In this document: in pieces, positions 7,886-15,870 of the stretch
Layout: each line of letters opens with the position of its first letter
Position numbering within the stretch: position 1 is the stretch's first letter
Assembly (NCBI GenBank): GCA_001767915.1
Contig: MEMI01000047.1
Span: forward strand, 53,455-96,209
DNA length: 42,755 nucleotides
Source of the DNA: Alphaproteobacteria bacterium RIFCSPHIGHO2_02_FULL_46_13
GTDB taxonomy: Bacteria; Pseudomonadota; Alphaproteobacteria; Micavibrionales; Micavibrionaceae
Direction of reading: 5' to 3'
Program-made: the position numbers and the translations under genes
The notes under the pieces: model-generated
Seen by the model: the letters and a program-made list of their open reading frames with translations, nothing else
What the model was told of the DNA's origin: nothing
The model's database searches: none

Positions 7886-9274
7886 TTATTGCTTTCCGGC
7901 TTTGATCAAAGATAGACCGTGCAACAGGTCAAGGGCGCGTGCCAATTGATAATCCTGTTTCGCCTGATCTTTCTCTGCGGCATCTTTATCTTTTGGTGCA
8001 TCTTTTCCGTCTTTGCTGACATTTTCAACAACTGCCGGTGTTGGGACAGGGGTTGATGCTTTTGGTGTGTCAGGGTTGCTGATTGCACCTTTCAGGTCGG
8101 CTTCACCAATACGCATTTCATCCAGTTTTTCAATTTTGGCTGGTTCAACCAGAATGTCCGGCTCAATTCCTTTGGCCTGAATTGAGCGACCAGACGGTGT
8201 GAAGTAACGCGCGGTTGTTAAACGCATCGCGCCATCACCCGGTGTCGGGATTACTGTTTGCACAGAGCCTTTACCGAATGATTTTGTACCCATCAGGACA
8301 GCACGGTGATGGTCTTGCAACGCACCCGATACAATTTCGGATGCAGACGCAGAGCCACCGTTAATCAGAACAACAACAGGAAGCCCATCCGCCAGATCAC
8401 CAGGGAGGGCGTTGTCGCGTTTAATCGCTTCGTCATTGCGTCCGCGTGTGGAGACAATTTCGCCTTTATCAAGGAAAGCATCGGACACGGCAATCGCTTG
8501 GTCAAGCAGACCACCCGGATTGTTGCGCAGGTCAAGAACATAACCCACCAATTTGCCGTTGGTATCTTTTTTGATTTTATCAAAGGCTTCTTTTACACCG
8601 TCATATGTGTTCTGGCTAAATGTAGTGATACGGATATAACCGACATCGCCGCCTTCTACATGGTAGCGCACAGATTTGATTTTAATGGTTTCGCGTTTAA
8701 TGTTGATGAACATCGGCTCACTCACACCTTCGCGGCGGACGGTGAGTTCAATAGATGTGCCGACTTTTCCACGCATTTTATCAACTGCTTCGGCCAAGGT
8801 CATGCCGATGATTGGTTTTTTGTCTAGATGAGTAATAAAATCACCTGCTTGTATACCAGCTTTAAATGCTGGCGTATCATCTATCGGGGACACAACTTTC
8901 ACAAGACCATCTTGCATAGTAACTTCGATCCCCAATCCTCCAAATTCGCCCTTGGTTTGGATTTTCATGTCGTCGAAATCTTTAGCGGTCATGTAATCGG
9001 AATGGGGGTCAAGGTTGGTGAGCATTCCTTTGATCGCGTATTCAATCAATTTTTCATCGGAAATTTTATCAACGTATTTTTCACGAACCGTTTCAAAAAC
9101 TCCACCGAATAGGGAGAGTTGTTTGTAGGTTTCTTCGTTCATCTGTTCTTGGGTTAAAGCTTTCTCAGGCGCAGCCGCAGGAGCATCGGCTTTTTGATCT
9201 TCGGCAACAGCAATATTCGAGAAAGAGAAAAGGGCGATCAGCGCAGTTGATAGTAACAGAGAGCGGTTCAACAT
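7886..9274 (-). CDS. ctpA: Carboxy-terminal processing protease CtpA (S41 family)
   Basis: 462 residues. A signal peptide (MLNRSLLLSTALIALFSFSN, cleavage near AVA-E, about residue 24) sends it to the periplasm. A PDZ domain lies at about 107-185 (FGGLGIEVTMQDGLVKVVSP). The S41 catalytic domain follows, with LDLRNNPGGLLDQAI and the Ser-Lys dyad: Ser in GGSASASEI (about 310) and Lys in SFGKGSVQT (about 335), 25 residues apart as in the family. It cleaves periplasmic proteins near their C-termini, often peptidoglycan hydrolases or their regulators. The C-terminus has a low-complexity Lys/Asp/Ala stretch. It follows the EnvC-like gene by about 20 bases, so both are probably one operon. Confidence 0.94.
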   Translation of the reverse strand: MLNRSLLLSTALIALFSFSNIAVAEDQKADAPAAAPEKALTQEQMNEETYKQLSLFGGVFETVREKYVDKISDEKLIEYAIKGMLTNLDPHSDYMTAKDFDDMKIQTKGEFGGLGIEVTMQDGLVKVVSPIDDTPAFKAGIQAGDFITHLDKKPIIGMTLAEAVDKMRGKVGTSIELTVRREGVSEPMFINIKRETIKIKSVRYHVEGGDVGYIRITTFSQNTYDGVKEAFDKIKKDTNGKLVGYVLDLRNNPGGLLDQAIAVSDAFLDKGEIVSTRGRNDEAIKRDNALPGDLADGLPVVVLINGGSASASEIVSGALQDHHRAVLMGTKSFGKGSVQTVIPTPGDGAMRLTTARYFTPSGRSIQAKGIEPDILVEPAKIEKLDEMRIGEADLKGAISNPDTPKASTPVPTPAVVENVSKDGKDAPKDKDAAEKDQAKQDYQLARALDLLHGLSLIKAGKQ

Positions 9275-9295
9275 TAATAATACTCCAGTAATGGT

Positions 9296-10582
9296 TTAAT
9301 CGAGTTTCGAAAATTTCTTGGACGGGTTCACAGGGTCCCCTTGGTATCTGAGTTCGTAATAGAGGCGGCCAGAAGATGAGGGAAGTGTACCAATCGGCTC
9401 ACCCGCTTCAACGCGCTGCCCCACGAATGTATCAACTTTCCCTAAACCTGCAACTAGGCTATGAAATTTATTTTTATGTTCGATGAGAGCGATTTTACCA
9501 TAGTTACGGAATGTTCCCGCATAACGGACGATACCACCGAGCGGAGCAACAACAACCGACCCTTCGCGGGCAGAAAAGATAATACCTTGGCTGGTCGCGC
9601 CGATTTCATCGGCTTCGCCATAGCGGGTTTTAATAATACCGGAAACGGGTAGGCGACCTGTGCCAAGAGCAGGGCCGGTGTCCGATGATTTATCACGCTT
9701 TGAACTATTACCTGTCCGCGCATCAATTTCACGGTTTTTCTTTTCAAGTTTTTTGATAAGGTCACGGAAATCAGTCGCTTCCTTGGTCAGGTTGGCAATT
9801 TCTTGCTGTTTGGCAGCAACTTTTTTCTTTGTGGTTTCCAACGCTTTTGAGCGATCCGCCACCAATTTATCCATTTTATCTTTGTTGGATTTTAATGTGG
9901 CGGTGGCTTTTTCAACTTCGGCTTTTTGGTTATTCAGGTCGGCTTCTACTTCGGACAAGGTTTGCAAATCGGTTTTTAATTGATTGGCGCGTTTATTGAT
10001 CTCGGGCAGAATTGATCCCATGACGGTTGCGGCTTGCGCGGTCTCTAACGGTGCATCGGGGCGGGCGATTAAAGTTTCGGGCGGCAGACGGCGAATACGT
10101 TCCAATGCCAGAATTAAATTGGCGAGGGATGCGCGTTTTGCTTTTAATGTGTCTTCCAGTTCCTGTTTTTGTTTTTGCAGATCGGCAATTTTATTTTCAA
10201 TGTCTTGCAATGTCCGTTCATTTTTCTGAACGGATTTTGTGGTGTCGATCAGGTTGCTTTTCAAACCCTTCATATCTTTTTCGAGTTTGTCGGCCGCGGC
10301 TTTTAATTCTTCCTGATGCGCTTTCTCAGCCTCGACCTTACTCTCGATTTCCTTGAGTTTCTCTTGCTTTGGCGCGATCTTTTCGGCGGCAAGGGCGGGA
10401 TTGGATAGGGTAAGAAAGGCGGACACTAGCAACACTGTCATCCCCGCGAAGGCGGGGATCCGGAATGATCGTTGCAAAATATTTCTTATTTTTTCCTGAA
10501 AAACATCGCCCACCGGATCCCCGCCTTCGCGGGGATGACAGATAAATAAACAGATAAATAAATTTTTCAATTCTGTTGCCAT
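9296..10582 (-). CDS. EnvC-like murein hydrolase activator, signal peptide interrupted by an in-frame repeat
   Basis: 428 residues from the ATG at 10582, one base after the rlmH stop and with GAGGG upstream. Two long coiled coils (about 75-225 and 235-300) precede a LytM/M23-like domain (about 315-428). That domain lacks the zinc ligands: the HxxxD site reads SQGIIFSA and the HxH site reads LYYELR. It therefore looks like a non-catalytic activator of amidases, as EnvC is. Residues 15-49 are encoded by a 105-bp palindromic repeat inserted in frame; removing it leaves MATELKNLFICLFI joined to VLLVSAFLTLSNPALA, a classic signal peptide. A start inside the repeat (ATG at 10441) would give a shorter leader with no basic residue. 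Neighbour of ctpA in the envelope operon. Confidence 0.88.
   Translation of the reverse strand: MATELKNLFICLFICHPREGGDPVGDVFQEKIRNILQRSFRIPAFAGMTVLLVSAFLTLSNPALAAEKIAPKQEKLKEIESKVEAEKAHQEELKAAADKLEKDMKGLKSNLIDTTKSVQKNERTLQDIENKIADLQKQKQELEDTLKAKRASLANLILALERIRRLPPETLIARPDAPLETAQAATVMGSILPEINKRANQLKTDLQTLSEVEADLNNQKAEVEKATATLKSNKDKMDKLVADRSKALETTKKKVAAKQQEIANLTKEATDFRDLIKKLEKKNREIDARTGNSSKRDKSSDTGPALGTGRLPVSGIIKTRYGEADEIGATSQGIIFSAREGSVVVAPLGGIVRYAGTFRNYGKIALIEHKNKFHSLVAGLGKVDTFVGQRVEAGEPIGTLPSSSGRLYYELRYQGDPVNPSKKFSKLD
10436..10540. repeat. 105-bp palindromic repeat inserted in frame in the envC-like gene
   Basis: Two perfect 28-bp inverted arms (10436-10463 and 10513-10540) flank a 49-bp centre. 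Each arm is itself a hairpin: CCCCGC-GAAG-GCGGGG. Read on the minus strand it encodes HPREGGDP at one end and RIPAFAGMT at the other, the well-known translation of a dispersed REP-like repeat in proteobacterial genomes. It is exactly 35 codons long, begins on a codon boundary and has no stop. A 12-bp tandem duplication abuts it (10539-10550 and 10551-10562; CAGATAAATAAA twice), giving LFICLFIC in the protein. No second copy was seen in the window. Confidence 0.92.
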
Positions 10583-10583
10583 G

Positions 10584-11045
10584 CTATCCCTCACGGTGAT
10601 ACGGATGTCCCGCGATGATTTGTTGGGCGCGGTAAATTTGCTCCAGCAACATTACGCGCACCATCACATGCGGCCATGTTTGTTGCCCGAAACTGAGCAT
10701 CATATTGGCTTTGTTCCTGATCTCGTCAGTAAAGCCTTCTGCCCCACCAATCAGAAAGGTGATTTTGTCTGCGCCCGTGCTTTGAATTTTCTGGATGGTG
10801 TGCGCGAAATCCAGACTGCGTAATCCATCCCCGCGTTCGTCCATGACAATAATAAATGAATCTTCATCCAGTTTTTCAAGGATCAGGCGTTGCTCATGCG
10901 CTTGTTGGGCTTTGGCATCGGTGAATTTACTTTCAACCTCAATAACATTTAACGCCCATTTGGTACGGGTCACATAGTCTGCGATCAGGTCATACCATGA
11001 CCCTTTTTTGACTTTTCCAACAACGATGAGATCAATTTTAAACAT
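10584..11045 (-). CDS. rlmH: 23S rRNA pseudouridine-1915 N3-methyltransferase RlmH
   Basis: 153 residues, full family length. RlmH is a SPOUT-class, knotted S-adenosylmethionine methyltransferase that modifies pseudouridine 1915 in helix 69 of 23S rRNA. Visible: N-terminal KIDLIVVGKVKKGSWYDLI, the knot region ITFLIGGAEGFTDEIRNKAN (about 95-114) and the C-terminal signature LEQIYRAQQIIAGHPYHREG. The usual upstream partner rsfS (and nadD) is not present: an unrelated gene lies 85 bases upstream. The stop is one base before the envC-like start, which points to translational coupling. Confidence 0.96.
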   Translation of the reverse strand: MFKIDLIVVGKVKKGSWYDLIADYVTRTKWALNVIEVESKFTDAKAQQAHEQRLILEKLDEDSFIIVMDERGDGLRSLDFAHTIQKIQSTGADKITFLIGGAEGFTDEIRNKANMMLSFGQQTWPHVMVRVMLLEQIYRAQQIIAGHPYHREG

Positions 11046-11130
11046 CCTTTATTCATAGATGATTCTGTTTCGTCTCGAAACATGAAACTATTCTTTAAAG
11101 ATAAGCATTTGCAGATATGACAATTTGGGG

Positions 11131-12171
11131 TTATGCGTATTTTAGCTTCAGTGCAAGAAATTCAGCTTCCCGTCTTTTTTGCTTTTCTATGACATCTGGG
11201 TTTGATGATGATCTTAGTCCTGAATTTAGAACAACATCCAATATAATTGAAAGTATGGTTCTCGTTATGGGTTTCTCAACATCCGCAATCATTGCGCTGA
11301 CTTCATGTTCTGTTCTTTTGAGGGCTGCTTTTATAAACTGCGGAGGGGTCATATCCACTTCTTGTTGCTGGGATAATCTCTCTACGTAGTTTGTAACAAT
11401 GGCATCTTTATCAGAATGTTTTGTTGTATAATCTCCGTTTTCAGACATCTTCAGAACTAGCCAGTTGGATGTAGGAACGCCCTTTTGGATTTCTGCCTCC
11501 ATATCAATTAAAACATCGCGCACATCGTCAAAAATTTGGAGTATGCCTGAGATATGAGCAATTTCAGGCATATGATTGACGGCATCCGCATAATTTAGAT
11601 ATTCTAGGTTGGCTGGAACAGTTTTTGATTTAGTCAAACAGCGAAAAATAAAAATAGTATAAACCTCGCTTATGCGCATATTGGCATCGTGAAGAGCTTG
11701 ACGATTCTCAAGACTAGGGTTTGCCCTAAAATTTTCATCACATTTTGCCCTTTTGAAAAGTTCGTAAGCCAGAATGTTATTAAAGGCATTTCCAACATCT
11801 CTTTGTGTTAATCCTGAATGGACAGCTTTATTAAATGCGTGAGTAAATTCTTTTGGGCATGTCTCCTCAGATGTTAGGAAGGATGATGGGGCTATCCCCA
11901 AATGAGGTTTCCCAATTTTTAGAATCCAATCTGGAGGAGAGGAATCAACCCGATCATCGATCATATTGACGGCGGTTGTCAGATCGTGAACATCTTGATG
12001 GTGAAGAGCGCTTAAAAACGTATTTGTTATAGCTCTCAAGCTATTATTGTTTGCTGACCGTTTAAAATCATCCGTAAGGAAAAGCGTCCCAATCATCAGC
12101 GCCCCACGCAGACCTGTCCGTTGCATGAGTTGGGCTATGGTTTTTTCTAGAATGCCGCATTTTTTATACAT
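11131..12171 (-). CDS. Helical protein with two Asp-rich motifs, possibly isoprenoid-synthase fold
   Basis: 346 residues, no signal peptide or clear membrane helix, predominantly helical. I do not recognise the family with certainty. Two aspartate-rich motifs stand out: NMIDDRVDSSPPD (about 69-81) and LQIFDDVRDVLIDMEAEI (about 211-228), followed by KGVPTSN. Their 143-residue separation and the pattern LQ--(N/D)--RD---D resemble the Mg-diphosphate sites of the squalene/phytoene synthase branch of class I isoprenoid synthases. The family's other motifs are not obvious, so this is a fold-level guess. It is a single gene, divergent from fliI, 85 bases upstream of rlmH, and reads more AT-rich than its neighbours, which may indicate transfer. 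Confidence 0.75.
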   Translation of the reverse strand: MYKKCGILEKTIAQLMQRTGLRGALMIGTLFLTDDFKRSANNNSLRAITNTFLSALHHQDVHDLTTAVNMIDDRVDSSPPDWILKIGKPHLGIAPSSFLTSEETCPKEFTHAFNKAVHSGLTQRDVGNAFNNILAYELFKRAKCDENFRANPSLENRQALHDANMRISEVYTIFIFRCLTKSKTVPANLEYLNYADAVNHMPEIAHISGILQIFDDVRDVLIDMEAEIQKGVPTSNWLVLKMSENGDYTTKHSDKDAIVTNYVERLSQQQEVDMTPPQFIKAALKRTEHEVSAMIADVEKPITRTILSIILDVVLNSGLRSSSNPDVIEKQKRREAEFLALKLKYA

Positions 12172-12296
12172 AATTAATCTTATAAATTTTCGAATATTTT
12201 ATGTCAATAAATTAGTTCTGCGAAAAATATGTTCAGTATATTTCTTTATGAATCAATTCGTTACCCTGAAACACCTCTTTGTGATAAACTTTATAA

Positions 12297-13634
12297 ATGG
12301 ACAGATTAGCCAATAAAGCCGCCGCGATAATGAGTACCATTCCCGACCACGAAGTTTATGGTCAGGTGACGAAGGTATTGGGGTTGTTGGTTGAAATTGC
12401 GGGGTTCGGGCGTGATTTGGCGGTGGGGTCGATGGTGCATTTGCGCCCTGAACCAGACCGCGATGTGCCGTGTGAGGTTGTCGGGTTTCGGGATAATCGG
12501 GCTTTACTTCTACCATTCGGTGCGCTGGAAGGCATCGGGTTGGGATGTATGGCGGTTATTCAGACCAATCGCCCTGTTGTTTTCCCGTCCGAGAAATGGT
12601 TGGGTCGCGTCATTAATGCGCTTGGTAAACCGATTGACGGGTTGGGGCCATTGCGGTTGGGCGGGACGGCCATTCCGCTTAAAAACGCAGCTCCGCCCGC
12701 GCATGCGCGGCAACGGGTTGGCGCGAAACTTGATTTGGGCGTTCGTGCCGTTAATACATTTACAACTGTCTGCAAAGGCCAACGTATGGGTATCTTTGCG
12801 GGGTCGGGTGTTGGTAAATCCGTCCTCCTGTCCATGATGGCGCGTTATACCGAGGCCGAAGTGACGGTGATCGGTCTGGTCGGTGAACGTGGTCGTGAGG
12901 TTCAGGAATTTTTAGAAGATGATTTGGGCCCCGAAGGTCTGGCGCGGTCTGTTGTGATTGTGGCAACAGGTGATGAACCTGCCTTAATGCGCCGCCAAGC
13001 GGCCTATATGACCCTTGCCGTTGCAGAATATTTCAGGGCGCAAGGTAAACAAGTTTTATGCATGATGGATTCCGTGACACGCTTTGCGATGGCGCAGCGC
13101 GAGATTGGGTTATCCGCGGGTGAACCGCCAACCACCAAAGGATATCCGCCAACGACATTCGGAGAATTGGCAAGGCTGCTCGAGCGTGCGGGCCCCGGTG
13201 TGGTGGGTGAGGGATCAATTTCTGGGTTGTTCACCGTTCTTGTCGAAGGGGACGATCATAACGAGCCAATATCCGACTCTGTTCGCGGTATTGTGGACGG
13301 TCACATTGTCATGGAACGTGCCATTGCCGACCGTGGGCGATACCCAGCGATCAACGTCCTGAAATCCGTATCCCGTTCGTTACCTGCCGCATTTAATGAA
13401 GAACAAAAAGCCATTTTCAAAAAAGCCAAACAGTTGATTTCATCCTACGAAAACATGGCCGAGCTTATCCGTCTCGGCGCATACCGCAAGGGAAGTGATG
13501 CCCAAGTGGATGAAGCGATCATGTTATATGGCGATATCGAAGAATTCCTCACCCAGAACAAAGGCGACCATACAACCATAGATGAAGGGTTTGCGCGGTT
13601 GGCTGAAATTCTGGGCATGGAATATACCTCATAA
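12297..13634 (+). CDS. fliI: Flagellar export apparatus ATPase FliI
   Basis: 445 residues, the F1-ATPase-like motor of the flagellar type III export system. Walker A AGSGVGKS is at about 168-175, [13 protein letters not shown] at about 193-205, Walker B region [18 protein letters not shown] (about 254-271), [14 protein letters not shown] and the conserved [20 protein letters not shown]. The N-terminal beta-barrel domain (about 20-95) is that of flagellar rather than F-type enzymes. It hydrolyses ATP at the cytoplasmic face of the export gate. It forms a two-gene unit with fliJ and is separated from other flagellar genes in this window. Confidence 0.95.
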   Translation: MDRLANKAAAIMSTIPDHEVYGQVTKVLGLLVEIAGFGRDLAVGSMVHLRPEPDRDVPCEVVGFRDNRALLLPFGALEGIGLGCMAVIQTNRPVVFPSEKWLGRVINALGKPIDGLGPLRLGGTAIPLKNAAPPAHARQRVGAKLDLGVRAVNTFTTVCKGQRMGIFAGSGVGKSVLLSMMARYTEAEVTVIGLVGERGREVQEFLEDDLGPEGLARSVVIVATGDEPALMRRQAAYMTLAVAEYFRAQGKQVLCMMDSVTRFAMAQREIGLSAGEPPTTKGYPPTTFGELARLLERAGPGVVGEGSISGLFTVLVEGDDHNEPISDSVRGIVDGHIVMERAIADRGRYPAINVLKSVSRSLPAAFNEEQKAIFKKAKQLISSYENMAELIRLGAYRKGSDAQVDEAIMLYGDIEEFLTQNKGDHTTIDEGFARLAEILGMEYTS

Positions 13635-13673
13635 GCAATCCACAAACCTTCAATTTTGTGTTAGAATAGCCTT

Positions 13674-14096
13674 ATGGCTGATTTAAAACCCCTTATCCGT
13701 CTTCGCAAATATCGCGTTGAAGAAAAGCAGAAAGTTCTGGCGGAGTTATTCCGTCAGGCTGAATTGCTTGAGGGGCGGAAGCGTGTTCTGTTTGCTGATA
13801 TGGAGCGCGAGGAGGCTTTGGCAGAACAATCAGATTCCATTGATGCCATGTTTGCCTTCGTGGCCTATGCCGCACGCGTTCATACCGAGATTCAAAAATT
13901 GAATATGCTGGTTGAATTGATGGAGCCGCGTATCCTGAAAGCCCAAGACGAAATGCGCGAAGCTTTCTCGGAACAAAAGAAAGCCGAGATCATTCAGGAA
14001 CAGCGCGAAGACGAAGAGCAAAAAGAAATCGCCCGCAAAGAAAACACCAGCCTTGATGAGATTGGTGTGGAGGTCTTTCGTCGTAAGAAAGACTGA
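13674..14096 (+). CDS. fliJ: Flagellar export protein FliJ-like
   Basis: 140 residues, almost entirely a charged coiled coil (LKPLIRLRKYRVEEKQKVLA, then repeated Glu/Lys heptads to about 120). FliJ is the central stalk of the FliI hexamer, structurally like the gamma subunit of F1-ATPase, and cycles export chaperones. Sequence conservation in FliJ is weak, so the name rests on position 39 bases after fliI, size and the coiled-coil pattern. The gene converges with the exported fibre-like protein, leaving only 17 bases between stops. Confidence 0.8.
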   Translation: MADLKPLIRLRKYRVEEKQKVLAELFRQAELLEGRKRVLFADMEREEALAEQSDSIDAMFAFVAYAARVHTEIQKLNMLVELMEPRILKAQDEMREAFSEQKKAEIIQEQREDEEQKEIARKENTSLDEIGVEVFRRKKD

Positions 14097-14113
14097 TCCT
14101 CTCGCGCAGAATT

Positions 14114-15772
14114 TTACTGCGTTAAAAGCTGGAGTTGGGCATCACCGACACGGGATGGATAATATCTGAATTTTTCAATTGTTGAGTTAATGCTTCTGTT
14201 TGATGTAGTGGAATCGCCAATTCTAAGGGTGGTCATAGTCGGAAAGCTTCCGCTTGTGTCTGTTGTAATGCTCCCACCATTAGTACTTGCGGCAAAATCA
14301 TTCAGATTGAAGGCAAAAGCAGATTTAAATATGCTCCCCACGTTAAGCCCTGTAATGCTTGTCCCGACAACTGAAGCGCCTGTTGAGTCAGCAACATTTA
14401 GCACGATTTGAGATCCGGCAGAGCTGTGGTTTATAACTGATACTTCTCCACTCCCAGATGGATACAAGGAGTAAAATCTTGATGATACTCCTCTTGAGAC
14501 AGGTTTTACGGCAGAGAGATAAGCTGTTCCTGCAGAATTATTATACCAAGAGGCCGTAGGAATTGTGAGTGTATCGGCTGATCTTGTTACTGCCGCTGAT
14601 GTTGTTGGAATGTAGGATGTGGGGGCGCTTCCTTTTTCCATCTGGAGCCCCGCAATTCTATATGTAACATCAATAGCAGTATTGTTTGAGAATGTAACGA
14701 TGATATACGGCCAGACATAAGCAGTGGCGGCAGCAGTTAATGTTCGCAACGCAGTTTTTCTCTGAGACGCAAGGCTGGATGCGGAGATTGATACCGAATA
14801 TGTTCCTGCAGCAGTATAGCCTGAAGATGAGTTGAGTTCATATATAGTCAGGCTGGTTGATGCAACGCCCGTAGCTGATCCCGCGGATCTTGTGATATAA
14901 CCTGAAAAGTTCCAATTATCGGCAACTGCGGCGGTAATATGATTGGCGTTTGAGGGGATAATATAGATGTAGGTTGATGTCCCGGTTGTCCCGTTGGTTC
15001 TTATATCGACGTAATTCAGGCCATTCTCAACTCCTGTACCAACAACGGATATGCCAATACTTCCGCCACCTTGATTGATAAATGTTCCCCAGCCGGTAGG
15101 GAGTGTTCCGACTGCTGCTCCAGACATGGTGCTGTTTCTGATAGAATTTGTTCTTTGTTCCTCAATCAAAATGCCTCTTGCTACAAGAGTTGTTGGGTCA
15201 TAATCAAAACGTGGTATTCCTGAGGCGGCGGTCTGAAGTGTGCCTGTACTGTCAAAATATGTGCCTGCGCTTGGTCGAGTATATGAACCTCCTGCGGCAG
15301 TTAGAAATGCAGTCAAATCATTATAGGCTGTCCCGTTCAGAGTATATCGTCCATCTGCATCAGCTATAAAATCCATGCTGAGGGATGGATAATTAACCTT
15401 TACATTTGATGTATTCGGAGGGGTAAAGGTCAAAGGCGTTAGGTCATTACCCGCCAAGTCTTTGATTGTTCCTCCATTCAAATCGATCAGATAAGTGGAG
15501 GTTGGAATGTCCTGAACAATAGTAATTCCATCAAGATCAACATCACCAGCCACCATATTATAAGTAAAAATGAGTGTTGACGTTCCGGTACCCGAGCTAT
15601 AAGTGGCATACCGAGTTGTTCCGCCGACATCAATGGCAATGCGGGGGGAGCCAGTTACATTCACAGGCTTTGATACATTTATAGTAAAGGGGATTGCTGT
15701 CGCGGCCAATGCAAAGGATGAAAAGTACAACAATATGAAGCAAGGAATTGCTATTGCCAGTATGCGCGACAT
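14114..15772 (-). CDS. Exported protein with Ig-like N-terminus and phage-fibre-like body (paralogue 2)
   Basis: 552 residues from the ATG at 15772; the frame extends to a TTG at 15844, but the ATG directly begins a signal peptide (MSRILAIAIPCFILLYFSSF, cleavage near ALA). Residues about 26-95 form a repeat like those of large bacterial surface proteins (VNVTGSPRIAIDV, TRYATYSSGTGTSTLIFTYN, GDVDLDGI). The rest resembles phage structural or tail-fibre proteins: SLSMDFIADADGRYTLNGTA, GILIEEQRTN, then Ser/Thr/Gly-rich beta strands ending in DAQLQLLTQ. It is a paralogue of the gene immediately upstream, 98 bases away. Likely surface or released beta-rich binding protein; target unknown. No hydrolase motif is visible. 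Confidence 0.8.
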   Translation of the reverse strand: MSRILAIAIPCFILLYFSSFALAATAIPFTINVSKPVNVTGSPRIAIDVGGTTRYATYSSGTGTSTLIFTYNMVAGDVDLDGITIVQDIPTSTYLIDLNGGTIKDLAGNDLTPLTFTPPNTSNVKVNYPSLSMDFIADADGRYTLNGTAYNDLTAFLTAAGGSYTRPSAGTYFDSTGTLQTAASGIPRFDYDPTTLVARGILIEEQRTNSIRNSTMSGAAVGTLPTGWGTFINQGGGSIGISVVGTGVENGLNYVDIRTNGTTGTSTYIYIIPSNANHITAAVADNWNFSGYITRSAGSATGVASTSLTIYELNSSSGYTAAGTYSVSISASSLASQRKTALRTLTAAATAYVWPYIIVTFSNNTAIDVTYRIAGLQMEKGSAPTSYIPTTSAAVTRSADTLTIPTASWYNNSAGTAYLSAVKPVSRGVSSRFYSLYPSGSGEVSVINHSSAGSQIVLNVADSTGASVVGTSITGLNVGSIFKSAFAFNLNDFAASTNGGSITTDTSGSFPTMTTLRIGDSTTSNRSINSTIEKFRYYPSRVGDAQLQLLTQ

Positions 15773-15870
15773 TACTTGCAATCGGGAGTGGAAAAAGAAG
15801 GCAAGGCCTAGCGCCGATTTGTTTAAAGAATTTAAATTATCCAATCTAAATTGCCTTATTACCTTAGATA

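Noticed and set aside
8306-8827. 173-residue plus-strand frame inside ctpA
   Set aside because: Antisense to the S41 catalytic region; composition follows ctpA codon structure.
15773-15844. TTG start extending exported paralogue 2 by 24 residues
   Set aside because: The ATG at 15772 directly starts a signal peptide, matching paralogue 1.
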